DNA of 64,000 bases from Rhinopomastus cyanomelas (GCA_013400115.1 VXBP01002270.1:62001-126000); one strand, 5' to 3'. Positions 23,006 to 34,196 are shown, numbered from the stretch's first letter. Notes: a model not told the origin generated them from the letters alone. A program made the numbers and translations.

Positions 23006-23420
23006 GAAAAACCCTAAAACACCTAAAAAATTGCTGCCTGATTGAGGTTCCATCGTACGAAACTTCACAGCAGCCGAAGGTCCGTTGGGTGATGATTTTT
23101 TTCCATTGAGCGGCCGAAGGGGATTTTCCTGCCGTGGTTTTCCTGCAGAGAGCTGCCCGTAGCCATAAATACTTCAGCCCATTAACTCTGGAGGTGCAGG
23201 TTTCTCATCTGATAAAAGGATTATCGTTACGTTGACCCCAACCTCAGGCACCAGGTCACCTCCATCTTTTGCCGTGCTGCGTTGGAAGGGTGTTTTAATG
23301 CCGGATCAGTTTGGAAGGGAAACAAATTCCTGTGTGAATGAGAGGGAGAGAAGGCCTTAAAAGTGTATTTTGAATGTGTTCTAAACTTTCTTAAACAATT
23401 TAAGGAGATGCTCCAGCGTT
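23006..23420. other. Repeat-free intronic block
   Basis: It contains GCGGCCGAAGG, an A/T-rich segment at about 23160-23240 (ATAAATACTT, GATAAAAGGATTAT) and CpGs at 23055-23100. It is a possible regulatory block between CR1 copies. There is no exon evidence. Confidence 0.35.
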
Positions 23421-23515
23421 ATCACAGACTCATGGAATGGTTTGGGTTGAAGGGACCTTCGAAGCTCATCTAGGCCAACCTCTCTGTAGTGAGCAGGCTC
23501 ATCTCCAGCTAAGTC
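23421..23515 (-). repeat. CR1 LINE 3' fragment, antisense
   Basis: It begins atcacagactcatggaatgg, with 'gaagctcatctaggccaacc' after it. Less than 100 bp are preserved. Confidence 0.82.
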
Positions 23516-23947
23516 TTACAGAGAACTGCTAGAGGTTTGTCCTGCCTCTGTCAGAGCATCAGCTGTCTTAGAGCTTCTCATGTGCACTGGCTTTTGTTAG
23601 ACACTGTCTTCACATTGGTTTGGGGAGCTGCTCAGAGTCTTCATAGGGATAAGTTGGTGTCCTTGGAGCAGTGCTGACAGCCCGGTGGTTGTTGAGATGA
23701 CTGTAGGCTCTGAGAACCTAGTTGGGAGCTCTGTCCTACACCAGGCAGGTTGATGCCTGGGGCCTGGGCACTGCACTTTCTGTTAGGATCATCCTACCAA
23801 CAGCGTTCGGAGGTCCATCTCCTCCCAGCAATGCTACAGTTTTGGGCTCTTCACTTCCAGATTTCATGAAGTTCTGATTGTGAGGGCCAGGACAACCCAC
23901 AAACAACATGGGTTAGCACAGAGCTATAGCAAGAGCCATTCCATTTG
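23516..23947. other. Unique intronic stretch
   Basis: No exon or repeat was recognised. Confidence 0.4.
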
Positions 23948-24015
23948 CATAGAATCATCAAGATTGGAAAAGACCTTCAAGACAATCAAGTCCAACCCTT
24001 CTTCCTGCATCCCCC
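23948..24015 (-). repeat. CR1 LINE 3' fragment, antisense
   Basis: A short 3' end: catagaatcatcaagattgg followed by 'caagtccaaccct'. It sits immediately left of another CR1 of a different subfamily. Confidence 0.78.
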
Positions 24016-24031
24016 AGCCACTAAACGACAA

Positions 24032-24640
24032 AATCACAGAACATTAGGGATTGGGAGGGACCCTGAAAGGTCATCCAGCCCCCACCACAGCGAGATCCCC
24101 TAGGTCAGGTCGCACAGGAACACATCCAGGTGGGTTTTAAACGTCTCCAGGGAAGGAGACTCCACAACCCCTCTGGACAGCCCCTTCCAGGGCTCTGTCC
24201 CCCTCACCATGAAGAAGTTCCTTCTCAGACTGATGTGGAACCTCCTGTGTTCCAGCTGGCACCCATTACTCTTTGTCCTGTCATTAGATGTCACTGAGCA
24301 GAGCCTGGCTCCATCCTTCTGACACCTACCCTTTCCATATTTATCAACATTCATGAGGTCACCCCTCAGTCTCCTTTTCTCCAAGCTCAAGAGCCCCAGC
24401 TCCCTCAGCCTTTCCTCAGCAGGGAGATGCTTCACTCCCTCCATCATCCCTGTGGCTCTGCGCTGGACTCTCTCCAGCAGCCCTGTGTCCTTCTGGAACT
24501 GAGGGGCCCACAGCTGGACACAATGCACCAGCTGTGGTCTCTCCAGGACAGAGAAGAAGGGGAGGAGAACCTCTCTTGATCTACTAACCACCCCTCTTCT
24601 GATCCACCCCAGGAAACAATCTCCTGCAGTTCTACCCTCA
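24032..24640 (-). repeat. Long CR1 LINE fragment with ORF2 C-terminus, antisense
   Basis: About 600 bp. The minus-strand frame translates to reverse-transcriptase C-terminal sequence: GWIRRGVVSRSREVLLPFF, then QLWAPQFQKDTGLLERVQRR, then ERLRELGLLSLEKRRLRGDL. The open frame extends beyond it to 24831. It ends 310 bases before the acceptor of the main FAM53B exon. Confidence 0.94.
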
Positions 24641-24950
24641 TTTCCTGCTACTGACTCTCCCTTAGCTAGAGCTGTGTGGACATTGAGAGGCACGTTCCTC
24701 TCTTCTTCTAGCAGTTTTGCTCCTGCTGTGAGTCTCTTCCTCCATCTACACGGCAGCAACCGCTCTGCTGGCGCTTTGGGAAACCATCTTCCAAGAGTTA
24801 ATTCATTAATTTGCACTGGAAAACATCCCATATGCTACTCTTTTTGTCGATGGCCGCAGAAAGCGAATCGCAGAATTAATTAACGCTAATGCCTCTGTGT
24901 GTGTGTGTGGGGGGGGTGCTGATTTCTCTTTTTGCTCCTTTCTCAACCAG
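24641..24950. other. FAM53B: Intron end before FAM53B coding exon 3
   Basis: A (TG)n run followed by a G run lies at about 24895-24917. The pyrimidine-rich tract ttgctcctttctcaaccag then forms the acceptor. No other feature is seen. Confidence 0.7.
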
Positions 24951-25675
24951 AAAATGACAGATGGAGAGATCTCAGTAGGAAATGTCCATTTCAGCTCGAG
25001 CAGCCGGGCGCCAGCATCTGGGACTGTTTGTCGGATAAGGGCGAGGAGGGCTCGCACTGGCCCAGGGAGACGGCCAGCACCTGCTCCGTCACCAACCTGA
25101 TCAAAGACCTCAGCCTCAGCGACCCCCACGGCAACCCCTCGGCCCCCCCCAGCAAGCGCCAGTGCCGCTCGCTCTCGTTTTCGGATGAGATGTCCGTCTG
25201 CGGGACCTCGTGGAGACCCTTGGGCTCGAAGGTTTGGACCCCGGTCGAGAAGCGGCGCTGTTACAGCGGGGGCAGCGTGCAGCGCTACTCCAACGGCTTT
25301 GCCACCATGCAGAGGAGCTCGAGCTTCAGCCTGCCGGCACGCTCCAACCCGCTGGCCTGCGAGCATCACGCCCTGGGCGGCCGCCTGGGCTGCCAGCCCA
25401 GGAAATCAGCCGCTGGTGGGCACGGGGGAGACCGCGTGGACATGCAGAGGTCCCTCTCCTGCTCGCACGACCGCTTCTCCTCCTCTGAGTACGGCCCGCC
25501 CTCAGCAAGCAGCACGCCTGCCTCCACGCCGGAGCTGGGGCGACGAGCCGCTGGGCTCTCCCGGAGCCGCTCGCAGCCCTGCGTCCTCAACGACAAGAAG
25601 GTCGGGGTCAAACGGCGGAGGCCGGAGGAGGTTCAGGAGCAGCGGCCTTCACTGGACCTCGCCAAGATGACCCAG
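24951..25675 (+). CDS. FAM53B: FAM53B coding exon 3 (residues 41-282)
   Basis: FAM53B (simplet in fish) is a nuclear protein reported to support Wnt signalling by helping beta-catenin accumulate in the nucleus. This exon carries most of the protein. Visible landmarks are ENDRWRDL at 41-48, TNLIKDLSLSD at 88-98, the conserved PSKRQCRSLSFSDEM block at 107-121, SKVWTPVEKRRCYSGGSVQR at 133-152, SSSFSLP at 163-169, and QRSLSCSHDRFS at 206-217. The region ends with SRSRSQPCVLNDKK at 244-257 and the basic KRRRPEE stretch at 261-267, a likely nuclear localisation signal. There is no signal peptide or membrane segment, and serine/arginine motifs suggest phosphorylation sites. The exon runs from a ccag acceptor to a gtaaga donor, enters in phase 1 and leaves in phase 0. 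It is far richer in GC and CpG than its flanks. Confidence 0.97.
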
Positions 25676-27179
25676 GTAAGAGGTGGCAGTGCCGGTCCTG
25701 CTGCAACCAGGGCTCAGAGCTGAGGTGATGCTGTTGTCTGCTTTGCTGAACATCCTTCAGCGGAGCTGCGGTGGGCAGGGTGATGTGCTACGGGGAAGTT
25801 CTTCTGTCTGTCCCGGCAGAAAACTGGGTTCGCTCCAAATGCATTCCGTGGATAAATTCCCTCGTCCCTGCTCCGCGCTGATTTTTGCACGTAGAGTCCA
25901 CCATGTCACTGTCTCACCCTGGCACATGTTTCAAGCAGGAAGATGTTCAACCCCACAGTTCTGAGTTCAGGAGAGGGGAGCCCTATGCCTGCCATGGTGA
26001 GGTGAAGGCAGCACCCCAAGGCACCTAGTCCGAGCTCCATCAGGAGCCAAATTCGTACCGCTGTGGGCTTCGCTTGCTCGCAGCCTCTGTAATTTTCCAC
26101 TCTGGAGATCTTAATCGTGTTTCATTTTCAGCTGCAAACACAGAGCACAGCCTCCCTCTTCCATCTGCTGTACAAACCCAGACAGCAGATCTCGAGTGCA
26201 AATCAGGGAGGCTTTTCCTCCCCAGTCCTCTCCCTGTAGGGCCAGATGACTGGTCTTTAGCAAGAGCCAAAGCTAAGGGTCAGAATCCAAGGAATCCATT
26301 CCACCCTCACAAAATGCCTTGTTTTGTGCAGTTCTGTGGTTATTTACAGTGATAAAGTCAATGTTGTGACCATCTGCTGCCCAGAAAACGACCCCCATGC
26401 TGGCGGTTCCATGCGGTGCTGCTGCTCTTCATCGCGGTGGTGGTGCTGGGAGCATCCCCTTGTTGTTCGCAGGGGAGCTGCTGGTGGCCAGTCATTGGGT
26501 GGGATAGAGAAACATCCATGGAGTTTCTCCCGTGGCCGTTCCCCAGTGGGGTGAAGTCTCTCCCACTGCCATTCCCCAATGGGGTGACACTGGACACTCT
26601 GTGTTTTCTCCTCCTACAACAGCGTGATGTTTTGTGCTGCCTCATGCTTGGCAGCACAGCGATGGGAGATGGAGCATGGTGGTGGTGGGTGAGGAGATTG
26701 TCTCCTCCTCCTCCCCCAGAGGAGCTTACAGGATACAAAGGGTGAAGAGATCTCGTACTCGGGGAGAAACGTGAGGGTTGCTCTCGTCTTTGGCCGAACC
26801 ACTCCAGCAGCGTTTACTGTGCTGAGCTGGATGGGCAGTAAGAACAGCTTACGTGTCATCTTATATTCTACTAGCTCCACGCTGGAGTAGCACAACTTCC
26901 CTGTCCTCAATCTCTCTGTCCAAGCAGCACAGAGGGTGATGTTTGTGTTTCATGGGGTTTTGTTGCATCTGGACAAGTTGGTGTAGAAGCAGGGCAGTAG
27001 CTGCACAGGTCACGAAGTGCCACATGGTTCCCGTGTAGGCAGAGCATGGACCAGTGAGCCCTTTGGTTGCCCACTGGGGTGTCTGCTTGCCGTGACCAGT
27101 GGTTTGGTCTTGTGAGGCTGAATGTGCCTGTCATATCCATCCAGACAAGGTGCTCAGCACTTTTGGGAGGAGGCAGTGG
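25676..27179. other. FAM53B: Intron after FAM53B coding exon 3, unique part
   Basis: It starts with the gtaaga donor. No repeat or exon was recognised in 1.5 kb. Two short copies of a ccgttccccagtggggtga-like word lie near 26537-26586. Confidence 0.5.
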
Positions 27180-27598
27180 TGATCATCAGAGGGCTGGAGC
27201 ACCTCTCTTATGAGAACAGGCTGAGAGAGTTGGGGTTGTTCGGCCTGAAGAGGAGAAGGCTCCAGGAGGACTTTACAGTGACCCTCTAATCCCTGAAAGG
27301 GGCCTGTCAGACTGTTCACAAGGGCAGGGAACAATAGGACAAAGGGTCATGGTTTGAAGCTGGAAAAGGGCAGATTGAGGCTGGACAGGAGGAAAAAGTT
27401 CTTAAATCTGAAGGTGGTGGATCCTTGGAAGAGGCTGCTCAGAGAGGTGGTGGAGGCCCCATCCCTGGAGCCATTCAAGGTCTGGATGGGGCTCTAAGCA
27501 ATCTGTTCCGGTTAGAGGTGTCCTTGCTTGTTGCATGGGGGTTGAACTAGATGTCTTTGGAGGTCCCTTCCAACCCAACACATTTATGATTCTAAAAG
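27180..27598 (+). repeat. CR1 LINE fragment, sense
   Basis: It contains 'gagttggggttgttcggcct', 'gggtcatggtttgaagctgg' and 'cccatccctggagccattc', and ends tttatgattctaaaa. About 420 bp of the 3' region remain. Confidence 0.92.
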
Positions 27599-28042
27599 TC
27601 TATATCTGCCCAAAGTATTTCACCAGGTGGGATCCTCAGAGCAGCTGCGAGCTGCTGACCATGTGTGCACGGCCAGGAAGATCCCATGGGGTGAGCAGGA
27701 GCTTCCCTTTCCCTGGATAGCTGTGGTTTGGCGTGAGCAGGAGACCCAAGGATGACAACAATCCAATCACTTGTATGTCTGAAAGCAGCTTGATCCACAT
27801 TCCTGGAAAACCTTCAGCTTAGGGAATAGCTGTGTTTTCTCTGGCTACTGTCCTCCACATCAAAAAATCCCCTCAGGCAAGAGAGAGAGCAACACCCCAG
27901 CTCGTTGCATTACTCAGCTGCCCTCAAGCATGAGCTTAGGCAAAAATAGTTGTTGGGGTGGTTTATCCTCTGCAAGAACTGGTATCATAACTGAAAGGTC
28001 CCGTAGCTCCATGCCGTGAGGTGCAAGCACCGTAGGAGCAGG
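27599..28042. other. Unique intronic stretch
   Basis: No exon or repeat was recognised. Confidence 0.4.
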
Positions 28043-28270
28043 GCAGTGGAAATGGGGTCAGGTTGCACCAGGGGAGGTTCAGGTTGGATCTCAGGGAGAA
28101 ACGTCTTCCCAGAAAGAGTGGGGAGGCCTTGGAACAGGCTGCTCAGGGAGGGGATGGAGGCACCATCCCTGGAGGGGGTGTTTCAGGAGATGGGTTAGTG
28201 GTTGGGGGTTGTAGGGCAGATGGCTGACTGGATGATCTTGAAGATCTTTTGCAACCTTGATGATTCCAGG
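28043..28270 (+). repeat. CR1 LINE 3' fragment, sense
   Basis: It starts in 'ggttgcaccaggggaggttc', continues with 'aagagtggggaggccttgga', and ends at 'cttgatgattccagg'. Confidence 0.9.
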
Positions 28271-28569
28271 ATCTCCCTCAGTGCCAGTGTCAATGAAAGC
28301 ATCTCTCCCATCCCCTCCCTGTCCACCCATCCAGGCTGGGTGGCTGACCACCTGCTGGTTTCCACCACAACCATCCACCACCATCATCACCGTGGAATTC
28401 CACAATTGGAATCCAGCCCAAGACAAAAGCCAGCCCAGCCATGAGCTCTGCTTTTAACCTCAAGGTTCTGCTGACTCCTTGTTTTGTCTCATGAAGCTTC
28501 TAGGGTTTCCAGGGAGGAAACCCAACGGAGTCGGGGTGCCCGTGGCAGCTGCTGGATTGCCAGGACAGG

Positions 28570-29375
28570 GACTTGTCCCACAGGGATCAGTGCTGGGTCC
28601 AGTTTTGTTCAATATCTTCATCAATGACCTGGCTGAGAGGGTAGAGTGTATCTTCATCGAGTTCACTGATGATACGAGACTGGGAGGGGTGGGTGATGTG
28701 TCAGAGGGCTGTGCTGCCATCCGATGAGATCTAGACAGGCTGGAGAGCTGGGCAAAGGAGAACCTCATGGAGTTCTGTAAGGACAAGTGTAGAGTCCTGC
28801 ATCTGGGGAGGAATAACACCAGACACCAGTGCAGACTAGGGGCTGTCCTGCTGGATAGCAGCTCCATGGAGGAGCACCTGGAAGTCCTAGTGGACAGAAA
28901 GTTCTCCATGGGACAGCAGTGTGTCCTTGTGGCCAAGAGGGCCAGTGATATCCTGGGGTGCATCAAGAAAAGGGTGTCCAGTAGGTGTAGGGATGTTCTC
29001 CTTCCCCTCTACTCCACCTGGAATAGTGGATCCAATTCTGGGCTCGCCAGTTCAAGAGAGACAGGGATCTACTGGAAAGAGGGCTACAAGGATGATGAAG
29101 GGACTTGAACATCCCTCCTGTGAAGAAAAGCTGAGAGAGCTGGGGCTGGAGAAGAAAAGGCTGAGAGGGGTTTTGTTAACGTCTGTAAATATCTGGGGGG
29201 TGGGTGTTGGGAGGAAGGGGCCAGTCTCTTTCCAGTGGTGCCCAGTAACAGGACAAGTTAAAATAGGTTCCATGTGTGCCTGCATGGCCTGACCTAGGTG
29301 ACCCTGCTGTGGCAGGGAGGTTGGACTAGATGACTTCTAAGAGGTCCCTTCCAACCCCTCACAGTCCATGATCCT
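28570..29375 (+). repeat. Longest CR1 LINE fragment in the window, with reverse-transcriptase motifs
   Basis: About 800 bp of ORF2. The translation shows PQGSVLGPVLFNIFINDL, then EFTDDTRLGG (the polymerase active-site block, normally x-A-D-D), then FCKDKCRVLHLGRNN, then the C-terminal region and 3' tail. Stop codons (for example at about 28725) and frameshifts break it, so it is dead. The A-to-T change in the ADD motif is also seen. Confidence 0.94.
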
Positions 29376-29642
29376 AAGACTGGGTCTGCAGCAGGGTGGG
29401 AAGACAGCAGAGCCGGGAGCCGCACAGGAGCTCGTAGCTGTGGAGCTCTGCGAAGCAGCAGCGCTGGCGGCAGAGCTCCGCGTGGGAGGACTGCCTGGCA
29501 CAGAGGGACGAGCAGGATTAGGCAAGTTACAGGGAGCATTCTTGCCTTTGGTGGAGCGGGCTTTTGGGGCGTGGGCATGGCCAGAGCCCTCGGCCCTCCC
29601 CGGGGTGGGAACGCCGGGAAAACCAGCTACTTGTGCTGGGTT
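29376..29642. other. GC-rich intronic stretch
   Basis: It is unique sequence with a CAG/CGC-rich segment at about 29440-29510. Open frames occur on both strands, alanine-rich and without family features. No gene is called. Confidence 0.4.
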
Positions 29643-29697
29643 CGTGGTTGCACTCGATGAGCTTAGAGGTCTTTTCCAACCCAAACGTGGTTCTAAT
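29643..29697 (+). repeat. CR1 LINE tail fragment, sense
   Basis: Only the last 55 bp remain: 'ggttgcactcgatgagctta' then 'ttccaacccaaacgtggttc'. Confidence 0.72.
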
Positions 29698-29887
29698 TCC
29701 TCGTGAGCAGTAGGGGAAGGGGGATAAGAGTGGCTGAGAAAGGGGGACTATGAGTGGTGAGGCCTGGGTATTGCCCTGGGCTGTTTTTAACACTCCTCAG
29801 GAAGGAAACTGGAAAACTAGGTGATTTCAGAAGAGCTGAAACAGTGACACGGTGTCAGCGTGGCTGCACACATCCTCTAGTTGCCTT

Positions 29888-30057
29888 AGCCCTGGAACAG
29901 GCTGCCAGGGAGGTTGTGGAGTCTCCTTCACTGAAGATGTTTAAGACCCACCTGGATGTGTTCCTGTGTGACTTGGTCTGGGTGATCCTGCTGTGGCAGG
30001 GGGGTTGGACTGGAGGATCTTTGGAGGTCCCTTCCCACCCCTGATGATTCTATGATT
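29888..30057 (+). repeat. CR1 LINE 3' fragment, sense
   Basis: 'ggaacaggctgccagggagg' is followed by 'acccacctggatgtgttcct' and 'ttggactggaggatctttgg', with a gattctatgatt tail. Confidence 0.9.
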
Positions 30058-30145
30058 AACACAGGGTAGAAATGGCTTGGGTGCAGCCTTCTTTGGCAAC
30101 AAAGAGCCAAAGCACCCACACTGGGATTTCCAGAATGTCTCAAAC

Positions 30146-30212
30146 TGGGGGATTGGACTGGATGACCTTTTGGGGTCCCTTGCAATCCCTAATGTTCTGT
30201 GACTCTGTGGTT
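30146..30212 (+). repeat. CR1 LINE tail fragment, sense
   Basis: A 67-bp 3' end: 'gggggattggactggatgac', then 'aatccctaatgttctgtgac'. Confidence 0.82.
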
Positions 30213-31144
30213 CACGCTACAGTTGGGGAAACTGAGGCAGGGGCCACTCTGTGGGCTCCTGGGTGCAGCTCTGGCAGTGGATTAGTTAATGTGCAGCTGG
30301 CGCCGGTAGCCACATGTGTTGAGAGGCCTGAAACTCAGTCCCATCATCAAAACAGAAATAATTTGACCTGAGAGAAATGTTTTCTTCATACCAGGAGGGA
30401 TATTTAGGCCAGGCAGGAGGGGAGGGAGCAGCTCCTGGAAGCAATTACATGGCCACATAACTGGGCTAATTAAGAAAGAGACCTGAAATGTTAAAAGTTG
30501 TGCTAGGAGGGAAAATAATTGGGAAAACACTGCCTTTAGTGCCTCAGAAAGCTGCTCTTGTCTCTTCTCTCTGCTGTTCCAGAGTTCAGGGAGGGGAGGT
30601 GATCCTGTGTCTCTCCCCTTCTGACTTGCTCGTGCAGCACCGAGGCAGAAAGGCTTCAGCTCTGGGCACAAAATGAACCATGAGCACAAGAGCAACAGTT
30701 TTGAAAAGCCACAGCACCACGAGAATCCTTCTGCTCTCTTCAGCAGTTCCACTTTGTGCCCCTTCGCCTTCCAACTGGGGAAAACCCAGTGGTGGTGTGG
30801 TTAAGTGAGGGGGTGTCACTGAGTTACCCCGGTGTCTGCAGGCAGGTGAGACCTTAGACTGGGAGACACAACCAGGCTGTCACGCTGCCGACGGCCGCCC
30901 CGGATGGCAAGGTGGAACCGGCCCCCGCGGTGGCAAAACGAGCCCTCGGAAACCAGCCCTCGCTATCTCCTGCCCAGCAGCGTCCTGCTTCCTGCCCTCT
31001 GCGGTGCTGATACAGTTGGCCCGGAGAGATCTGAACTGGTGTGAGCACAGCCCCAGCACGCCTGCCCTTTCTGCAGGCTTGCTGCTTGAAGTGGATCCGT
31101 GTTTTATGTGTGTAGAAATTTATCTAATCTATAGGGACCTTCCA
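30213..31144. other. Unique intronic stretch
   Basis: No exon or repeat was recognised. A short CpG-dense patch lies at 30880-30945. It is too small to call a promoter. Confidence 0.4.
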
Positions 31145-31472
31145 ACCCTGGGCAGGGGCCTGTCAGCAGGCTGGGGAAGGCTGTTCACAAGGGCAGGGAA
31201 CGATAGGGCATGGGGTGATGGCTTGAAGCTGGAAGAGAGCAGATTGAGGCTGGACAGGAAGAAAAAGTTCTTAAATCTGAAGGTGGTGGATCCTTGGAAG
31301 AGGCTGCCCAGAGAGGTGGTGGAGGCCCCATCCCTGGAGCCATTCAGGGTCAGGCTGGGTGGGGCTCTGAGCAGTCCATTCTGGTTAGAGCTGTCCCTGC
31401 TTGTTGTAGGAGGTTGCACTAGATGACCTCTGGACGTCTCTTCCAACCCTATGATTCTATCAGTCCGTGATC
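31145..31472 (+). repeat. CR1 LINE fragment, sense
   Basis: This copy is closely related to the one at 27180, with the shared words 'ggctgttcacaagggcaggg' and 'aagttcttaaatctgaaggt'. The tail is ccctatgattctatc. Confidence 0.9.
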
Positions 31473-31684
31473 CCGCACATGAAGACTTGGGGGTAGCACC
31501 TGTGGCCCATTTCTCATGGCTCCATGTGTTTTAGGGCTTCTCTGTGAGCCTTCAGAGCATCTACATGTTGAGCTACACCTCTCCTAATGAACACTGTACT
31601 ACTGATGTCTTCTCCTGGGTTTTCTCTGGTATCCATTTCCTTTCCTGCAAGGGTTTGTACCCATGAACACTGACAAGTCCCAGA

Positions 31685-31750
31685 CAGAATCATAGAATCA
31701 TTAGGGATTGGAAGAGACCTCGAAAGATCATCCAGTCCAATCGCCCNGCA
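31685..31750 (-). repeat. CR1 LINE tail fragment, antisense, with ambiguous base
   Basis: agaatcatagaatcattagg and 'gatcatccagtccaatcgcc' mark a CR1 3' end. The window's only N (31747) lies at its inner edge, so the fragment may be cut by a sequencing uncertainty. Confidence 0.82.
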
Positions 31751-31796
31751 AACTACTCGTCTGTGAAGCTCCTTACTAGAATCCCACACTCATTGA

Positions 31797-31905
31797 AGAG
31801 CTTAGGTTGGAAAAGACTCTTAAGAACATCGAGTCCAGCCATGAGCTCACCACTGCCAAGTCCACCACTACACAGTGTCCCTCAGCACCGCATCTACGTG
31901 TCTGT
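31797..31905 (-). repeat. CR1 LINE fragment, antisense
   Basis: 'gcttaggttggaaaagactc', 'catcgagtccagcc' and 'ccaccactacacagtgtcc' follow CR1 order. It is diverged, and the terminal tail is absent. Confidence 0.72.
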
Positions 31906-33305
31906 TGGTGTCTGCTGCGGCCCATAGTGTGAGGGACAGCGAGCAGTTGCTCTAGAGCAAACAAGGCAGTTAGAGGACAACATACCCTTGCATCTCCCCG
32001 GCGTTGTGGAGAGCATCCCGTGGTTACAGCTTCACCTTAAGCAGCTGTTTGCCTTGAGGTGGGCTGCAAAGGATGGAGGAGGAGGAAGGCGCTGAGGATG
32101 AAGCACCAAGCGTGCTTGATAAAGAAGAACCACAGAGAAGACTTTGTGCCTGAACATGCCTGTTAGGGGAAGGGTGCTGAGATGCTGGAGCTGGTGACAA
32201 GGGGGCTATTCATGCTGCTCCGTAGACAGACAGTGTCATTGATGGGGTGACTTCACTCTCCTCTGAGGAGCATGTGCCTCGGCACGACGGAGTCATCTGC
32301 AGCAGGAATCACAAGAGCGTCCTCCTGAAACGTGGATGGGTGGTTCTTGTGTTTCTCAGGATTAAAACTGCCTTCAGCCTGGCTGGAGATGCTGAGAAGC
32401 AGAGGTGGGGCTCTCCTGATGGCTAGGAGCCAGGCTGTCCTTGCAAGTCAAGGGGCAACGACAGCTCCCAAGAGGGTCCAGCACCAACGAGCCTGTGATC
32501 TCCCAAAGCAGAAGTAAACAGCCCACCAGCGTCGAGATGCTTCAGGCCGGTCTTGCCTCTGCGCAGGGACAAGTCTTGAACTACAAGATGAGACAAGTGG
32601 CCGCTCCGACCACCCAGCTCTTTCCTCGAGGGGTAAAATTCTCCACATTTCCAAGCAGGAGGATTTTGTGTTCAAGGTTTAGCAGCTTCGGGCTGGCTGG
32701 TGAGGGCTGGAGGGGCGGCGGCGAGCTCGGCGGCGTCAGCACCTACTCGAGCCAGCAGCAGACGTTGCCGAAAGGTAGCGCCGGGTGCAGACGGCGGAGG
32801 TTTGGCATTCCAGACGTATCCCAGGAAATGCTTTGCTGTTGATGTAACTTTGGAGAGAGGTTCCAGCTTCTGAGCGCCAGTGTTTTTCAAATAAACACAA
32901 GTGAGAGCCTGCAAAGGTCAGCTCGTGGCTCGGTGGGAAAGAGCCTTGGGTTGAGGATCGGAAGAGCACGACTCGGTTGGGCGAGCACGGAGGCTGCTGG
33001 CTTTCGCTCCGGCCTGGCTGTTCCTCGTGCCACCGGTGTTAGTCATTGCCCTGGGATTGTTTCTTTTCATTTAAAAACACGAGTGGTTGAAAAAGATTCG
33101 AGTGAATATTGGAAATGAGGTTCGTGATGGTGTTTACTCCTGGCACGAAGTGCTGAGGGGTGTTCTTCCCCTCCCTGCTCCTCTGACAGACTGTGCTCTG
33201 TATTTGCCGAGGTGCAGCAAACCTCATCTTGGCTGCTGGCCCCAGGGCACTTGGTAGACCCAAGTGGCACTTGTTGAGGTTGCCCACTGGTGCAAGATGT
33301 TGTTG
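31906..33305. other. Unique intronic stretch
   Basis: About 1.4 kb with no repeat or exon. It includes a CpG-bearing patch at 32700-32790 and an A/T-richer patch at 33050-33130. It is a possible regulatory region with no direct support. Confidence 0.4.
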
Positions 33306-33416
33306 ATCATAGACTCATACTTCAGGTTGGAGAGGACTTTCAAGGCTGTTGAGTCTAACCATTAACCCAGCTGTACCACTAAGCCCTGCCCTTAAGCTCC
33401 AGATCTACACGACTTG
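33306..33416 (-). repeat. CR1 LINE 3' fragment, antisense
   Basis: atcatagactcatacttcag leads into 'gttgagtctaaccattaacc' and 'taagccctgcccttaagctc'. It lies back to back with a sense CR1. Confidence 0.82.
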
Positions 33417-33436
33417 ATTGGACTCAGCTCAAGAAG

Positions 33437-34152
33437 GACACAAAGGTACCAGTATAGGCTGGGGACTGACCTGTTGGAGAGCAGACCTGGGGGTCCTGGT
33501 GGACAGCAGGATCACCATGAGCCAGCAGTGTGCTCTTGTGGCCAAGAGGGCCAACAGCATCCTAGGGTAGATCAGAATGGAGGTGGTTAGCAGATTCAGA
33601 GAGGTTCTTCTCCCCCTCTACTCTACCCTGATGAGACCATATCTGGAGTATTGTGTCCAGTTGTGGGCCCCTCAGTTCAAGAGGGATGTGGAGCTGCTGG
33701 AGGGAGCCCAGCGTAGGGCAATGAGGATGGTGAAGGAGGTGGAGCACCTCCCTTCTGAGGAGAGGCTGAGGGAGCTGGGTCTCTTGAGCTTGGAGGAGAC
33801 TGAGGGGTGACCTCATTAATGTCTATAAATATGTGAAGGGTGAGTGTCAGGAGGATGGAGCTGGGATCTTCTCAGTGTCATCTAGTGATAGGACAAGGGG
33901 CAAAGGGTGTGAGCTGGAACATAGAAGGTTCCACATCAATGTGAGAAGGAACTTCTTCCCAGTGAGGGTGACAGAGCACTGGGAAGGGGCTGCCCAGGGT
34001 GGTTGTGGAGTCTCCTTCTCTGGAGATGTTTAAAACCCATCTAGACATGTTCCTGTGTGACTGGATCTAGGTGATCCTGCTGTGGCAGAGGGGATTGGAC
34101 TGGATGATCTTGCGAGGTCCCTTCCAATCCCCAATGTTCTGTGATTCTATGA
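33437..34152 (+). repeat. Long CR1 LINE fragment, sense
   Basis: About 700 bp from the ORF2 'ctgggggtcctggtggacag' block to the gttctgtgattctatgat tail. The translation shows REVLLPLYSTLMRPYLEYC and QLWAPQFKRDVELLEGAQRR, then a frameshift. Its 3' half matches the subfamily of 2941 and 24032. Confidence 0.94.
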
Positions 34153-34159
34153 TCTCTGG

Positions 34160-34196
34160 CTGGTATTTTCCAACCTAAACGATTCCACGATTCTGC
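34160..34196 (+). repeat. CR1 LINE tail remnant, sense
   Basis: 'attttccaacctaaacgatt' followed by ccacgattctgc is the extreme 3' end of a second CR1 directly behind the previous one. Confidence 0.65.

Noticed and set aside
24100..24831. 243-codon minus-strand open frame resembling a protein gene
   Set aside because: Most of it (to about 24640) is CR1 ORF2 C-terminal sequence, 5' truncated, embedded in an intron. It is a retrotransposon remnant.
25185..25670. 161-codon and other frames overlapping the FAM53B exon
   Set aside because: Arg/Ala-rich shadow frames of a GC-rich exon with no family features.
24951..25723. Reading the main FAM53B exon through the donor to the stop at 25721
   Set aside because: A consensus gtaaga donor at 25676 follows the conserved SLDLAKMTQ end, and the next residues match the family only in the exon at 38818.
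30880..30945. Short CpG-dense patch considered as an alternative promoter
   Set aside because: Only about 65 bases, and no nearby exon with a donor was recognised.
32920..32980. tRNA-like words near 'ctcggtgggaaagagcc'
   Set aside because: No cloverleaf, no proper B box and no acceptor stem could be drawn.
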